Assembly: GCF_036174265.1 (NCBI RefSeq)
Contig: NZ_CP108055.1
Coordinates: forward strand, 2,170,001 to 2,234,000
DNA length: 64,000 bases
Direction: 5' to 3'
From: Streptomyces sp. NBC_00285
GTDB taxonomy: Bacteria; Actinomycetota; Actinomycetes; Streptomycetales; Streptomycetaceae
Below the pieces are notes generated by a model, which saw only the letters and a list, made by a program, of their open reading frames with translations, was not told the DNA's origin and did not search any database. Position numbers and translations under genes: made by a program. Shown in pieces: positions 11,880-20,698 of this stretch (position 1 is the stretch's first letter; the number at the start of each line of letters is the position of its first letter).

Positions 11880-12473
11880 CTAGGACCGCGCGGGCTGGGC
11901 CGGTGCCCCCTCGAAGCGCAGGCTCCAGCGGCCGGCGCGCCCGGTGACGGTGGTCGCCGACAGGGGACGTACGTCGATGTTCCAGTAGCTCGCCGGTGGC
12001 GCCTTCAGGGCGTACACCAGGGCGGCGCGGATCACGGCGGGTTCGGCGACGGCGACGATCCGGCCGCCGTCACCGACGGGCCGGGTGTCGAGCCACTCAC
12101 CGACGCGGGTGATGAAGTCGAGCAGCGACTCACCGCCGTGCGGGGTCGCCCGCGGGTCCGCGAGCCAGACGTCCACGGACTCCGGCTCCCGGGCCATCGC
12201 CTCGCCGAGCGTCAGCCCGCGCCAGCGCCCCATGTCACAGTCCCGCAGGGCGAGTTGGACCAGCGGGGAGTAGCCGAGGGCGTCCCCGGTGGCACGGCTG
12301 CGGGGTGTCGGCGAGCAGTAGCGCAGTTCGGCCGCAGCGAGCGGCAGCAGGTCGCGGGCCGCAGCCAGGGCGTCGTCCCACCCGGCCTGGTCGAGCGGAC
12401 GGTCGTCCTCGAAGCGTTCGGCGAGCAGCGAGGAGCTTCGCGCGGCGGCGACGAACGTGACCCGAAGTGGCAT
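11880..12473 (-). CDS. Histidine-phosphatase superfamily protein lacking catalytic histidines
   Basis: 197 residues with the phosphoglycerate-mutase fold outline: N-terminal strand RVTFVAAARSSSLLAERF, middle CSPTPRSRATGDALG and DCDMGRWRGLTLGEAMA, and late strand RIVAVAEPAVIRAALVYAL. Active enzymes need RHG in the first strand and a histidine in the late strand (VSHGG type). Here they read AAR and AEP, so both catalytic histidines are gone. Related Streptomyces proteins with the same loss are often annotated simply as histidine phosphatase. A non-catalytic binding role is likely. The start at MPLRVTF was chosen over an upstream ATG. Confidence 0.75.
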   Translation of the reverse strand: MPLRVTFVAAARSSSLLAERFEDDRPLDQAGWDDALAAARDLLPLAAAELRYCSPTPRSRATGDALGYSPLVQLALRDCDMGRWRGLTLGEAMAREPESVDVWLADPRATPHGGESLLDFITRVGEWLDTRPVGDGGRIVAVAEPAVIRAALVYALKAPPASYWNIDVRPLSATTVTGRAGRWSLRFEGAPAQPARS

Positions 12474-12547
12474 GCGGCGATCGTGAGCCGTTGAAAGTGC
12501 GCAGGTCAAGAGGTGTTACCGGGGAGTTACCGTGAAGGCGTGCGGCC

Positions 12548-12988
12548 TCACTGGTCAAAGAGGAGCGCCATCCACCGATCCGGCTCGGCCAGGGGCGCGA
12601 ACCCCAGCTTCTCGTACACTCCGTGGGCGTCGTGGGTGGCGAGCAGGATGCGCCGGAGGTCGTAGGGCCGCAGGTGCTCGCGTACAGTCCCGACCAGCGC
12701 CGTGCCGATCCCCTTGCCCCGCACGGAACGGTCCACGTACACGTCGCACAGCCACGCGAAGCTCGCCAGGTCGGTGATCACTCGGGCATAAGCCACCTGA
12801 TCCCCTGAAAGGACCTCGTACACCCCGAAGTTCAGCGATCCGGCGATCGCCCGGTCCTGCTTCTCCCATGACCGCCCGAGCGCCCAGTACGCGTCGGTGG
12901 ACAGCCACCGGTGCACGCGCCCGGCGTCGACGCGGCCCGGGTCGGTGGAGATCTCGTAGCCCTCGGCGAGGGGCGGGGTGTCGGTCAT
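12548..12988 (-). CDS. GNAT-family N-acetyltransferase
   Basis: 146 residues (MTDTPPLAEGYEISTDPG...). The acetyl-CoA pyrophosphate loop is VDRSVRGKGIGTALVG, followed by LRRILLATHDAHGVYEKLGF, the standard motif B of GNAT enzymes. Substrate unknown; similar small enzymes acetylate amines or protein N-termini. The ATG at 12988 is preceded by GCGAGGG at good spacing, so the longer frame upstream is rejected. Same strand as the MocR gene upstream, separated by 19 bp, possibly cotranscribed. Confidence 0.85.
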   Translation of the reverse strand: MTDTPPLAEGYEISTDPGRVDAGRVHRWLSTDAYWALGRSWEKQDRAIAGSLNFGVYEVLSGDQVAYARVITDLASFAWLCDVYVDRSVRGKGIGTALVGTVREHLRPYDLRRILLATHDAHGVYEKLGFAPLAEPDRWMALLFDQ

Positions 12989-13007
12989 GAAACGCGACCC
13001 TCGCAGG

Positions 13008-14471
13008 TCAGGGAAGCCGGGGTCGAGCGGTTTTCGCCGGGAGCACTTCATGGCAGGCCGCCCGCAGCCTCCGTACCCCTTCGGCGATCTCGCCGGGGCC
13101 CGCGACAGCCGCGAAGCTCAACCGCACGTGTCCCGCCGTGGGTTCCGCGCTGAAGTACGGGCGCCCGGGATTGATCGCGACGCCCGCGCGAAGAGCCGCG
13201 GCGGTCAGAGCCGTCTCGGCCATGCCGTCGGGCAGGCGCAGCCACAGGTGGTAGCCGCCCGACGGGATGTGCGGGAGGGCGAGTTCGGGGAGATCGAGGC
13301 GCAGGGCGGTGGTCATCGCGTCGCGGCGGGCCCTCAGCTCCGTCGAGACCGACCGCAGATGGCGGGGCCAGGCCGGTGAACCGACGAGTTCGAGGGCCGC
13401 TTCCTGGAGGGGACGGGGGACGAAGAAGGTGTCGACGATCTGGATGGCGCGCAGGCGTTCCAGGACCGGGCCGCGCGCGGCCAGGGCGCTCACCCGGAAG
13501 CTGGGCGAGGTCGCCTTGGTCAGGGAGCCGACGTGGACGACGACTCCGTCGGGATCGTCGGCGGCCAGCGGGCGCGGCAGCGGGCCGGCGTCCTCGTGCA
13601 CGAGCCGTCGTACGAAGTCGTCCTCGACGACGAACGCACCGGCCTCGCGGGCGATCCGCAGCACCTCGCCCCGGCGCTCGGGGGCCAGCACCGCGCCGGT
13701 CGGGTTCTGGAACAGCGGCTGGCAGACGAACACCCGGGCTCCGGTCGCCCGGAACGCGTCGGCGAGCAGACCCGGCTTCACACCGTCCGCGTCCACCGGG
13801 ACGGGGACCGGCCGCAGACCCGCCGAGCGGGCGATGGCCAGCATGCCCGGGTAGGTGGGCGACTCGACTAGCACGGGTGCGCCGGGCGGGGCCAGGGCGC
13901 GCAACGCCGTCGTGAGCGCCGACTGACCGCCCGAGCCGATCAGCACCCCGGCCGCCGTGACCGCGCCACCGATGTTCCGCGCGAACCACTCGCGCAGTTC
14001 CGGCAGGCCCTCCGTGGGCGGCCGTCCCCAGGCGCCGGGGCGGCGGCCCGCGCGGGCCAGGGCCGCGGACATCGCGCGCTCCGGCTGGAGCGAGGGGTGC
14101 AGATAGCCGCCGTTGAACTCGATCACGCCCGGCGGCGGGGCGGCCAGCGAGACCAGGACGCCGGACGCGTCCACCGAGCGCGGTACGAGGTCGGCGGCGC
14201 CGTCCGCGCTCAGCGCGACCTCCTGCCACGAGGTGTCCCCGGCCGGAGCCGCGGCGGCGCGCGCCGGTGCGCGGAAGGCACCCGCGCCGGGCCGGGTGAT
14301 CACCAGACCTTCGGCGGCGAGCTGGGCGAGGGCGCGGGACACGGTGACCGGGCTGACCCGGAAGCGGTCGACCAGAGCCCGGCTGGAGGGGAGCTTTCCA
14401 TCGGGAGAGTAGCGGTCGAGCTCCCGCCTGATCCGCATGGCCAGTTCATCGACGCTGCTACGCTCTTGCAT
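13008..14471 (-). CDS. MocR-type (GntR + aminotransferase-fold) PLP-dependent regulator
   Basis: About 487 residues. A GntR winged helix occupies residues 1-70 (LPSSRALVDRFRVSPVTVSRALAQLAAEGLVI), followed by a fold-type I aminotransferase domain with VESPTYPGML, NPTGAVLAPERR, VVEDDFVRRL and the PLP lysine in GSLTKATSPSFR (K319). MocR proteins are usually PLP-sensing transcription factors. It diverges from an EamA-type exporter with almost no intergenic DNA, so it probably controls it. No Shine-Dalgarno precedes the ATG; a TACTGT -10 element eight bases upstream suggests a leaderless mRNA. Confidence 0.9.
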   Translation of the reverse strand: MQERSSVDELAMRIRRELDRYSPDGKLPSSRALVDRFRVSPVTVSRALAQLAAEGLVITRPGAGAFRAPARAAAAPAGDTSWQEVALSADGAADLVPRSVDASGVLVSLAAPPPGVIEFNGGYLHPSLQPERAMSAALARAGRRPGAWGRPPTEGLPELREWFARNIGGAVTAAGVLIGSGGQSALTTALRALAPPGAPVLVESPTYPGMLAIARSAGLRPVPVPVDADGVKPGLLADAFRATGARVFVCQPLFQNPTGAVLAPERRGEVLRIAREAGAFVVEDDFVRRLVHEDAGPLPRPLAADDPDGVVVHVGSLTKATSPSFRVSALAARGPVLERLRAIQIVDTFFVPRPLQEAALELVGSPAWPRHLRSVSTELRARRDAMTTALRLDLPELALPHIPSGGYHLWLRLPDGMAETALTAAALRAGVAINPGRPYFSAEPTAGHVRLSFAAVAGPGEIAEGVRRLRAACHEVLPAKTARPRLP

Positions 14472-14502
14472 GAGAGCAGACAGTAGCGCTACTGCGCCCA
14501 TG
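14456..14502. promoter_or_regulatory. Overlapping divergent promoters with 14-bp perfect palindrome (MocR operator candidate)
   Basis: CAGTAGCGCTACTG at 14481-14494 is a perfect palindrome just outside the mocR start. Its edge supplies a reverse-strand -10 (TACTGT, 14480-14485) eight bases before the mocR ATG. On the plus strand TACGCT (14459-14464) precedes the exporter ATG at 14470 by five bases. Both genes thus look leaderless, their start codons overlap, and the palindrome lies inside the first codons of the exporter. Roles are inferred. Confidence 0.5.
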
Positions 14503-15381
14503 AGGATAGCGGTCGGCAGCCCCACGCATAGCTTCGGCACCCTCCAGGCCGCCCTCGGCGTCGCCGCGTTCTCCCTCACGTTCCCCGCCACGGCGTGGGG
14601 CCTGGAGGGCTTCGGGCCGTGGTCCCTCGTCGCGGTCCGCAGTGTCCTCGCGGCACTGATCGCGGGCGGCTGTCTGCTGGCGCTGCGCGTGCCCGTACCG
14701 CGCCGCCGTGACTGGCCCGGGCTCGCGGTCGTCGCCGCCGGAGTCGTCGTCGGCTTCCCGATGCTGACCACGCTCGCCCTGCGCACCTCGACCACCGCGC
14801 ACGCCGCCGTCGTGGTCGGTCTGCTCCCCCTGACGACCGCACTGCTGTCCGCGCTGCGCATGGGCACCCGCCCCTCGCGCACCTTCTGGGCCGCCGCCCT
14901 CGCGGGCGCCGCCGCGGTGGTCGCCTTCACCGTGCAGCAGAGCGGTGGCGCCCTCACCGGCGCCGACCTGTATCTCTTCGCCGCCCTCCTGGTGTGCGCG
15001 GCCGGTTACACCGAGGGCGGCCGGCTGGCCCGGGTCATGCCGGGCTGGCGAGTCATCGCCTGGGCGCTGGTGCTGTGCCTGCCGTTCAGCGTGCCCGCGG
15101 CGGTGATCGCGCTGTCGCAGGAGCCCGTGCACCTGACCGCGCACAGCGTCGCCGGGCTGCTGTGGGTGGCGGTGGGCTCGCAGTTCCTCGGCCTCGTCGT
15201 CTGGTACCGGGGCATGGCCGCGATCGGGATACCCAAGGCCAGCCAGTTGCAGCTCGCCCAGCCCCTGCTCACACTGGTGTGGTCGGTGCTGCTGCTCGGC
15301 GAACACCTGACGGTGGCCGCCCCGCTGACGGCCGCGGCGGTGCTTGTTTGCATCGCCGTCACCCAGCGGGCGCGAAGCTGA
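14470..15381 (+). CDS. EamA/DMT-family transporter
   Basis: About 303 residues with ten hydrophobic helices in two EamA repeats (LQAALGVAAFSLTFPATAWG at the start, WRVIAWALVLCLPFSVPAAV and GLLWVAVGSQFLGLVVWYRG in the second half). DMT proteins export amino acids or related metabolites. Pairing with a divergent MocR regulator is a known arrangement for DMT exporters, so an amino-acid-like or PLP-pathway substrate is plausible. Starts at 14470 (leaderless promoter fit) and 14500 (MRIAVGS) compete. No other gene shares its transcript. Confidence 0.85.
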   Translation: MRADSSATAPMRIAVGSPTHSFGTLQAALGVAAFSLTFPATAWGLEGFGPWSLVAVRSVLAALIAGGCLLALRVPVPRRRDWPGLAVVAAGVVVGFPMLTTLALRTSTTAHAAVVVGLLPLTTALLSALRMGTRPSRTFWAAALAGAAAVVAFTVQQSGGALTGADLYLFAALLVCAAGYTEGGRLARVMPGWRVIAWALVLCLPFSVPAAVIALSQEPVHLTAHSVAGLLWVAVGSQFLGLVVWYRGMAAIGIPKASQLQLAQPLLTLVWSVLLLGEHLTVAAPLTAAAVLVCIAVTQRARS

Positions 15382-15471
15382 CCGGCGTGCACGCGCCGGT
15401 CCCAACCGGCCTCCGGGCCGTAAGCTCGGGGCCACGGACCGCTACTCCCGCTTGGTGAGGAGGCACCGCTG

Positions 15472-15666
15472 ATGCGCGCAACCGTGGGCGACCAGCTTGT
15501 CCAGCACGGCAGGGTGGTCGGACAGCAGGACAAGGTCGGCGAGATCGTCGAAGTGATGGGCCAGGCAGGCGATCCCCCGTACCGCGTCCGCTTCGAGGAC
15601 GGGCACGAGGGCGTCTGCTCACCCGGCCCCGACACCGAGATCCGGCACCAGCAGACCGGCCGGTGA
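15472..15666 (+). CDS. DUF1918 domain protein
   Basis: 64 residues (MRATVGDQLVQHGRVVGQQD) with the conserved core KVGEIVEVMGQAGDPPYRVR and GHEGVCSPGPDTEI. DUF1918 is a short SH3-like beta-barrel common in actinobacteria; function not established. The ribosome site GAGGAGG lies 9 bases before the ATG. It converges on the GHL10 hydrolase, with the two stops almost touching. Confidence 0.9.
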   Translation: MRATVGDQLVQHGRVVGQQDKVGEIVEVMGQAGDPPYRVRFEDGHEGVCSPGPDTEIRHQQTGR

Positions 15667-15667
15667 C

Positions 15668-16894
15668 TCAGCGCGGCGCGGTCGCCGGCTTCTGATAGTG
15701 GTCGGCGACCACCCGTGCCATGGCCCCGATCGGATCGGAGGCGACCTCGCGGGCGGCGAAGAAGACATGGCCGCGCGCCTGCTTGTACCCGCGCGCGAGC
15801 GTGAGGTGCCGCGACAGTTCGGCGGGGTCCCGCCAGGCCGCGGGCTGCGCCGGGTCCCCCGCCTTGTACAGGGCTTCGCCCAGGTACAGCTTGGTCCTGC
15901 TGCCCTGCGCCTGCTCGGCCCACCAGGGCACCAGCTCGGCGTAGTCGGCGGCGGCGAAGCCGATGTTCCAGTAGAGCTGCGGCACGATGTAGTCGATCCA
16001 GCCCTCGCGCACCCACTTGCGGGTGTCCGCGAAGTTGTCGTCGTAGGACTGCACTCCCGCGCGGGTGTCCGAGCCGAGCGGGTCGGTGGCGGCGTTGCGC
16101 CACACCCCGAAGGGGCTGATGCCGAACCGGGTGCCGGGCCGGACCTGCCTGATGCGGGCCGCGGTCTCCAGGACCAGCTGGTCGATGTTGTTCCGCCGCC
16201 AGTCGGCGCGGTTCGCGTAGTCCCCGCCGTACCGGTCATAGGCCGCGTCGTCGTCGAAGGTCTGGCCGGCCACCGGGTACGGGTAGAAGTAGTCGTCGAA
16301 GTGGACCGCGTCCACCGGGTACCTGTGCACCGCGTCGAGGATCGCGTTCTCGACGAAGGCCCGCACCTGGGGCAGCCCGGGGTTGTAGTACAGCTTCCCG
16401 CCGTACGGCACCACCCAGTCCGGGTGTCTGCGCGCGGGGTGGGAGGCGACCAGCTTCGCCGGATCCGTGTGGTTGGCGATGCGGTACGGGTTGAACCAGG
16501 CGTGCAGTTGCAGGCCCCTGCGGTGCGCCTCGGCGACCGCCGTGCCGAGCGGGTCCCAGCCGGGGTTCTTGCCCTGGGTGCCGGTGAGGTACTGCGACCA
16601 GGGCTCGTACGGCGAGGGCCACAGGGCGTCGGCGGTGGGCCGTACCTGGAAGATCACCGCGTTCAGGCGGTCCGCCACCGCCCGGTCGAGGTGGGCGATC
16701 AGCTCCGCGCGCTGCTGTGCCGCGGTCAGTCCCGCCTTCGACGGCCAGTCCCGGTTGGACACGGTGGCGAGCCACACCCCCCGCATCTCCGGCGCCGCCC
16801 GCCTCGGATGCCACGGCGTCGCCGCCGCCTCCGAGGCCGTGGTCAGGGTCGACAGCGCCGCCAGCGCGAAGGCCCGACGCGACAGACGTCCCAT
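15668..16894 (-). CDS. Tat-exported family 10-like glycosyl hydrolase (GHL10/DUF187)
   Basis: 408 residues. The N-terminus MGRLSRRAFALAAL has a twin-arginine SRRAFA motif and a cleavable AxA (ASEAAATPW). The mature part opens with EMRGVWLATVSNRDWPS and has LNAVIFQVRPTADALW, LHAWFNPYRI, DAVHFDDYFYPYP and WIDYIVPQLYWNIGF, the signature blocks of GHL10 (DUF187), a TIM-barrel family related to cell-wall or polysaccharide hydrolases. Start set at the Tat signal with GGGGGGAG upstream; the longer frame is rejected. The substrate is unknown; a peptidoglycan or secreted glycan is likely. Confidence 0.88.
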   Translation of the reverse strand: MGRLSRRAFALAALSTLTTASEAAATPWHPRRAAPEMRGVWLATVSNRDWPSKAGLTAAQQRAELIAHLDRAVADRLNAVIFQVRPTADALWPSPYEPWSQYLTGTQGKNPGWDPLGTAVAEAHRRGLQLHAWFNPYRIANHTDPAKLVASHPARRHPDWVVPYGGKLYYNPGLPQVRAFVENAILDAVHRYPVDAVHFDDYFYPYPVAGQTFDDDAAYDRYGGDYANRADWRRNNIDQLVLETAARIRQVRPGTRFGISPFGVWRNAATDPLGSDTRAGVQSYDDNFADTRKWVREGWIDYIVPQLYWNIGFAAADYAELVPWWAEQAQGSRTKLYLGEALYKAGDPAQPAAWRDPAELSRHLTLARGYKQARGHVFFAAREVASDPIGAMARVVADHYQKPATAPR

Positions 16895-17076
16895 GTGCAC
16901 ACTCCCCCCACACCATGGATCCGCTCGGTCACGGATCCTCTCCGCGGCCCAGGATGCCCGACGGATGACGGACCCCGGTGATCGATCATCGATACTTGGG
17001 AGTAACGTGCACGAACGGAGCAGGAACCGGACCACGGCCGACCTGCCACGAGGCGAAGACCAGTGAAAGGGACGAT

Positions 17077-17952
17077 GTGACGGACTTCCCGGCGGGAGAC
17101 ATCGCGCGCGTCGGAGTGGTGGGCTGCGGCCAGATGGGGGCGGGCATCGCCGAGGTGTGCGCCCGCGCCGGTCTGGACGTGAAGGTCGCCGAGACCACCG
17201 GCGAGGCCCTGGAGTTCGGCCGCACCCGGCTGCTCAACTCCCTGGCCAAGGCCGCCGAGCGCGGCAAGATCTCGGCGGACGAGCTGACGGCGACGCAGGC
17301 GCGCCTCAGCTTCACCACCGACCTCGGCGAGTTCGCGGACCGCGACCTGGTCATCGAGGCCGTCGTCGAGAACGAGCAGGTCAAGACCGAGATCTTCCAG
17401 GTGCTGGACCAGGTGGTGACCCGCCCGGACGCGATCCTGGCCTCCAACACCTCCTCCATCCCGCTGGTGCGGCTGGCGGTCGCCACCTCGCGGCCCGACC
17501 AGGTCGTCGGCATCCACTTCTTCAACCCGGCCCCGGTGCAGAAGCTCGTCGAGCTGATCCCGGCGCTCACCACCTCCGAGGGCACGCTGGCCCGCGCCCA
17601 GGCGTTCGCCGAGAAGCTGCTCGGCAAGCACGCGATCCGCGCCCAGGACCGCTCGGGCTTCGTGGTCAACGCGCTGCTGATCCCGTATCTCCTGTCCGCG
17701 ATCCGGATGTTCGAGTCGGGCATCGCCAGCCGCGAGGACATCGACAACGGCATGGAACTCGGCTGCGCCCACCCGATGGGCCCGCTGAAGCTGTCCGACC
17801 TGATCGGCCTCGACACCGTCGCCTCGGTCGCCTTCTCGATGTACGAGGAGTACAAGGAGCCCCTGTACGCCGCTCCCCCGCTGCTCCAGCGCATGGTCGA
17901 CGCGGGCCGGCTGGGCCGCAAGTCCGGGTCGGGTTTCTACACGTACAACTGA
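17077..17952 (+). CDS. 3-hydroxybutyryl-CoA dehydrogenase
   Basis: About 291 residues. NAD-dependent oxidation or reduction of 3-hydroxyacyl-CoA, in butyrate/PHB or ethylmalonyl-CoA metabolism. The Rossmann loop is VGVVGCGQMGAGIAEV, the catalytic His is in GIHFFNPAPVQKLVE, and the C-terminal helical domain has GFVVNALLIPYLLSAIRM and LDTVASVAFSM. The GTG at 17077 is preceded by GAAAGGGA; the frame is open further 5' but lacks similarity there. A strong hairpin about 65 bases after the stop probably ends this transcript. Confidence 0.92.
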   Translation: MTDFPAGDIARVGVVGCGQMGAGIAEVCARAGLDVKVAETTGEALEFGRTRLLNSLAKAAERGKISADELTATQARLSFTTDLGEFADRDLVIEAVVENEQVKTEIFQVLDQVVTRPDAILASNTSSIPLVRLAVATSRPDQVVGIHFFNPAPVQKLVELIPALTTSEGTLARAQAFAEKLLGKHAIRAQDRSGFVVNALLIPYLLSAIRMFESGIASREDIDNGMELGCAHPMGPLKLSDLIGLDTVASVAFSMYEEYKEPLYAAPPLLQRMVDAGRLGRKSGSGFYTYN

Positions 17953-18016
17953 GCACGGCTCACAGCAGATTGCACAGTGCCCGTTCCAGGGTGCTGATGA
18001 CACAGTGCGACCATGG

Positions 18017-18047
18017 CGGGCCCGGCGCTTTTCGAGCGCCGGGCCCG
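18017..18047 (+). terminator. Hairpin terminator after hydroxyacyl-CoA dehydrogenase gene
   Basis: A 13-bp perfect stem (CGGGCCCGGCGCT with AGCGCCGGGCCCG) around a TTTCG loop, 65 bp beyond the stop. No T-run follows, as is common for Streptomyces terminators. Confidence 0.75.
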
Positions 18048-18177
18048 TGTCATTCACACACCGTGTGCGCCCCGGGCCCGCATATGCCTGTCGCACACTC
18101 TCCCTCTGCGCCCACCAGGCGAGTTGACTCTTCATGCGCATGCAAGGGATGTGACGACTACGGAAAGGAGCGAACTC

Positions 18178-18435
18178 GTGACCGCCGACCCGGAGCATCC
18201 CGTGATCCATGGAGAACTCGCAGAGTTACGACGACGCCTCGATGTCGCGTACGCACGCGTCGAGGGCGGACTGGCTCTGCTGAGTCATCGTACGGAGGAG
18301 ACGGACAAGGAGATCGACGATCTGAGCGCACGACTCATCGCCCTGGAGCACGCCCGTTGGCCACTGCCCGCGATCTCGGTGATCACTGCCGTGGGCGCGC
18401 TCGTGGTGGCGATCTGGCAGACCCTGGGACACTGA
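18178..18435 (+). CDS. Small coiled-coil protein with C-terminal membrane anchor
   Basis: 85 residues. Residues 10-58 (HGELAELRRRLDVAYARVEG, TDKEIDDLSARLIALEHAR) form a heptad-rich coiled coil, followed by one hydrophobic helix (LPAISVITAVGALVVAIWQT) and a two-residue tail: a tail-anchored protein facing the cytoplasm. The GTG at 18178 has GGAAAGGAG upstream at good spacing. No domain recognised; similar small proteins are widespread in Streptomyces. Converges on the NUDIX gene. Confidence 0.7.
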   Translation: MTADPEHPVIHGELAELRRRLDVAYARVEGGLALLSHRTEETDKEIDDLSARLIALEHARWPLPAISVITAVGALVVAIWQTLGH

Positions 18436-18459
18436 GGCTCCGGGACATCCGGGTGGGGA

Positions 18460-19005
18460 TCAGGGCAGGGTGTCCTGACCGAGCCTCAGATGGTGCAACA
18501 GCAGTAGCGCGGCCGCCATGTTGGCGGCCGGGACCTCCCCACGGGCGACCATGTCGGGAACGAGCTTCAGGGGGACCCATTCCCGGCGGTCTGATTCGAA
18601 GTCGTCCACAGGGTGCCCGATGTACTCGCCCTCGTCGGCCCAGTAGATGTGGTGCCGGGCGTCGGTGAGCCCGTTGGAGGGCTCCACGCTCATGAGGTGC
18701 TGGAGCGGCCCCGGCCGCCAGCCGGTCTCTTCCTCGAGTTCCCTGGCGGCCGCGACGGCGATGTCCTCGCCGTCCTCGACCACACCCGCGGCGAGTTCCC
18801 AGCCCCAGCTGTCGGTGATGAAGCGGTGGCGCCACAACAGGAGGACCTCGCCCGCCCCGTTCACCACCGTGGCGACGGCGACCGGCCTCAGCCGTATCAG
18901 GAAGTGGTCGAGGTGCCGGCCGTCCGGCAGCTCGACATCGGCGAGATTGACGCTGAACCAGCGGTTTTCATACACAGTTTGTTCGTTCTGTTTCGTCCAC
19001 TGCAC
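18460..19005 (-). CDS. NUDIX hydrolase
   Basis: 181 residues. The Nudix box GVVEDGEDIAVAAARELEEE-TGW (residues 74-96) is complete, with all metal-binding glutamates. The N-terminal part VYENRWFSVNLADVELPDG resembles ADP-ribose pyrophosphatase-like NUDIX enzymes, so ADP-ribose or a nucleotide sugar is a reasonable substrate guess. It follows the NsdA-like regulator gene on the same strand after about 70 bp. Confidence 0.9.
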   Translation of the reverse strand: MQWTKQNEQTVYENRWFSVNLADVELPDGRHLDHFLIRLRPVAVATVVNGAGEVLLLWRHRFITDSWGWELAAGVVEDGEDIAVAAARELEEETGWRPGPLQHLMSVEPSNGLTDARHHIYWADEGEYIGHPVDDFESDRREWVPLKLVPDMVARGEVPAANMAAALLLLHHLRLGQDTLP

Positions 19006-19078
19006 GGTTCTGCCACCTTCCGTCGAGTAAGTGGCAATATCGCAGCAGGGACTATGAGGTCGGGGGTCTCGTGCCGGC

Positions 19079-20419
19079 CTACATCGGTACGCGCAGCGCC
19101 CCGTCGATCAGTTCGGCTGCCTCGGCCGTTCCCGCGCAGCCGCTCCGGAGCAGATGCTCGCGAACCGCTCTGAGCCTGTCGCGCAGGCGCTGCGACTCCA
19201 TTCCCCGCGCCTGCTCCGCCATCTGCACGGCGGTGGCCACCGCCTTGTCGGCGTTGCCCTGGCGCAGTTCGATCGTGCTGAGCATGGCGAGCCGGTGCAC
19301 CCGGCCGCGGTCGTGGGCCGGGTTGCCCACGGCGGCCGCTGCATGCGCGGCCGCGGCGGCGAGTTCGCCGAGGCTGAGGAGCGCCTCCGCCACCTGGACG
19401 TTGACGAGGCCCGGCTGGACATAGCCGGTCTCGTCCGGCTCGTATCCGCGCCGGATGCGTTCGGCGGCCTGCTCGGCCCGCCTGATGCAGGACATGGCGG
19501 TCGTGCCGTCGCCGAGGTGGGCGTACGCCTTGGCCTGCATCGCGTAGAGGTCGCAGGCGAGCGCCGGGGTGATGTGCTTGCCCGCGGCGCGCAGCGCGGC
19601 CTCGGCGAAGGCGACGGCCTGGCGGTACTCCCGCATGAACAGGGACTGGTTGACGAGCAGCGCGATGACGTACGCGCCGAGTCCCCGGTCGCCGCTGGCC
19701 TTGGCGAGCCGCAGCGCCTGGTGGAAGTAGCGCTGAGCCAGGCCGTGCGCGTCGGAGTCGTAGGCGCAGATGCCGGCGACCGCGACGAGTCCGCCGGTGG
19801 CGCGGTGCAGTTGACGGCCCGTCTCGTCGGTGTAGCTGCCGCGCAGCAGTGGGGCGGCCTCGGCGTTGAGGAAGCCGACGATCCGGGCGCGGGTCGCGAT
19901 GCCGCCGGCCTTGCGGTACATCTGCTCGTAGTGGGTGCGGGCCGAGCGCAGCATCTCGAGGTCGGCCGCGGTGACCCGGTGCCGGCCGCCGCGCGACACG
20001 TCGACGTCCTCCGGCGGGTTCTCCCACTCCCACACGGGCATGACGGCGGGTGTGCCGGTGACCGCGGGGGCGCCCAGGATGTGCGGGCGCTGCTGTTCGT
20101 CGGAGCGCCACAGGGCGGTGGCCCGCTCGACGAAACCGGACAGGGAGGTGCCGTGCGGGACGGACGGTTCGCCGGGCACGCCGAGGCCGATGTCGTCGAG
20201 GGTGACGGGGCGTCGGAGCCGGCCCGCGAGCACCTCGCACATCAGGTCGGGGACCTGACCTCGGGGGCGCTGGCCCTTCAACCACCGTGCCACGGCGGTG
20301 TGTTCGTACCTAAGCGCGAGGCCGCGTGCCCTCCCGGCCTGATTCACATGTGCGGCAAGCCCCGCGTGCGAGATCCCGGCTTCGTCGAGGATCGCGTCGA
20401 GCAGAGTATTGGGCTGCAT
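19079..20419 (-). CDS. NsdA-like tetratricopeptide regulator
   Basis: About 446 residues. The N-terminus (MQPNTLLDAILDEAGISHAG, then VARWLKGQRPRG) is a degenerate helix-turn-helix. The rest is TPR-like helices (LAQRYFHQALRLAKASGDRG, AVAFAEAALRAAGKH, AEALLSLGELAAAAAHAAAA). This is the layout of Streptomyces NsdA/NsdB, negative regulators of development and antibiotic production; I cannot tell which paralogue this is, so no symbol is given. GGGGGGC precedes the ATG. It is not part of the downstream phosphatase transcript. Confidence 0.75.
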   Translation of the reverse strand: MQPNTLLDAILDEAGISHAGLAAHVNQAGRARGLALRYEHTAVARWLKGQRPRGQVPDLMCEVLAGRLRRPVTLDDIGLGVPGEPSVPHGTSLSGFVERATALWRSDEQQRPHILGAPAVTGTPAVMPVWEWENPPEDVDVSRGGRHRVTAADLEMLRSARTHYEQMYRKAGGIATRARIVGFLNAEAAPLLRGSYTDETGRQLHRATGGLVAVAGICAYDSDAHGLAQRYFHQALRLAKASGDRGLGAYVIALLVNQSLFMREYRQAVAFAEAALRAAGKHITPALACDLYAMQAKAYAHLGDGTTAMSCIRRAEQAAERIRRGYEPDETGYVQPGLVNVQVAEALLSLGELAAAAAHAAAAVGNPAHDRGRVHRLAMLSTIELRQGNADKAVATAVQMAEQARGMESQRLRDRLRAVREHLLRSGCAGTAEAAELIDGALRVPM

Positions 20420-20698
20420 ATATGCCCCCCGGGTGGCTCGGTGCGGACAGAGTAGTGCGTGCGGGCTCACACGGGGTGTGAACGGAGTGCTCAAATCCGC
20501 AGGGTGTGCGCGCTGTTGCGGAGAGTTTCCAGCCGGTTGACTGAAATGCCTCGCAAGAGGCCGGCCGGGCCGCCGGCTCCCCCTCGTACAGTGCGGCGGC
20601 CCGTATCCGCGCCGTCCGCCGTGCCGCCTGCCCGACACTCCGTGGCTCGGCGGACGGCGACGGCACGTGTCGATGGCGTCCCGTGCGCCGATGTGCGG

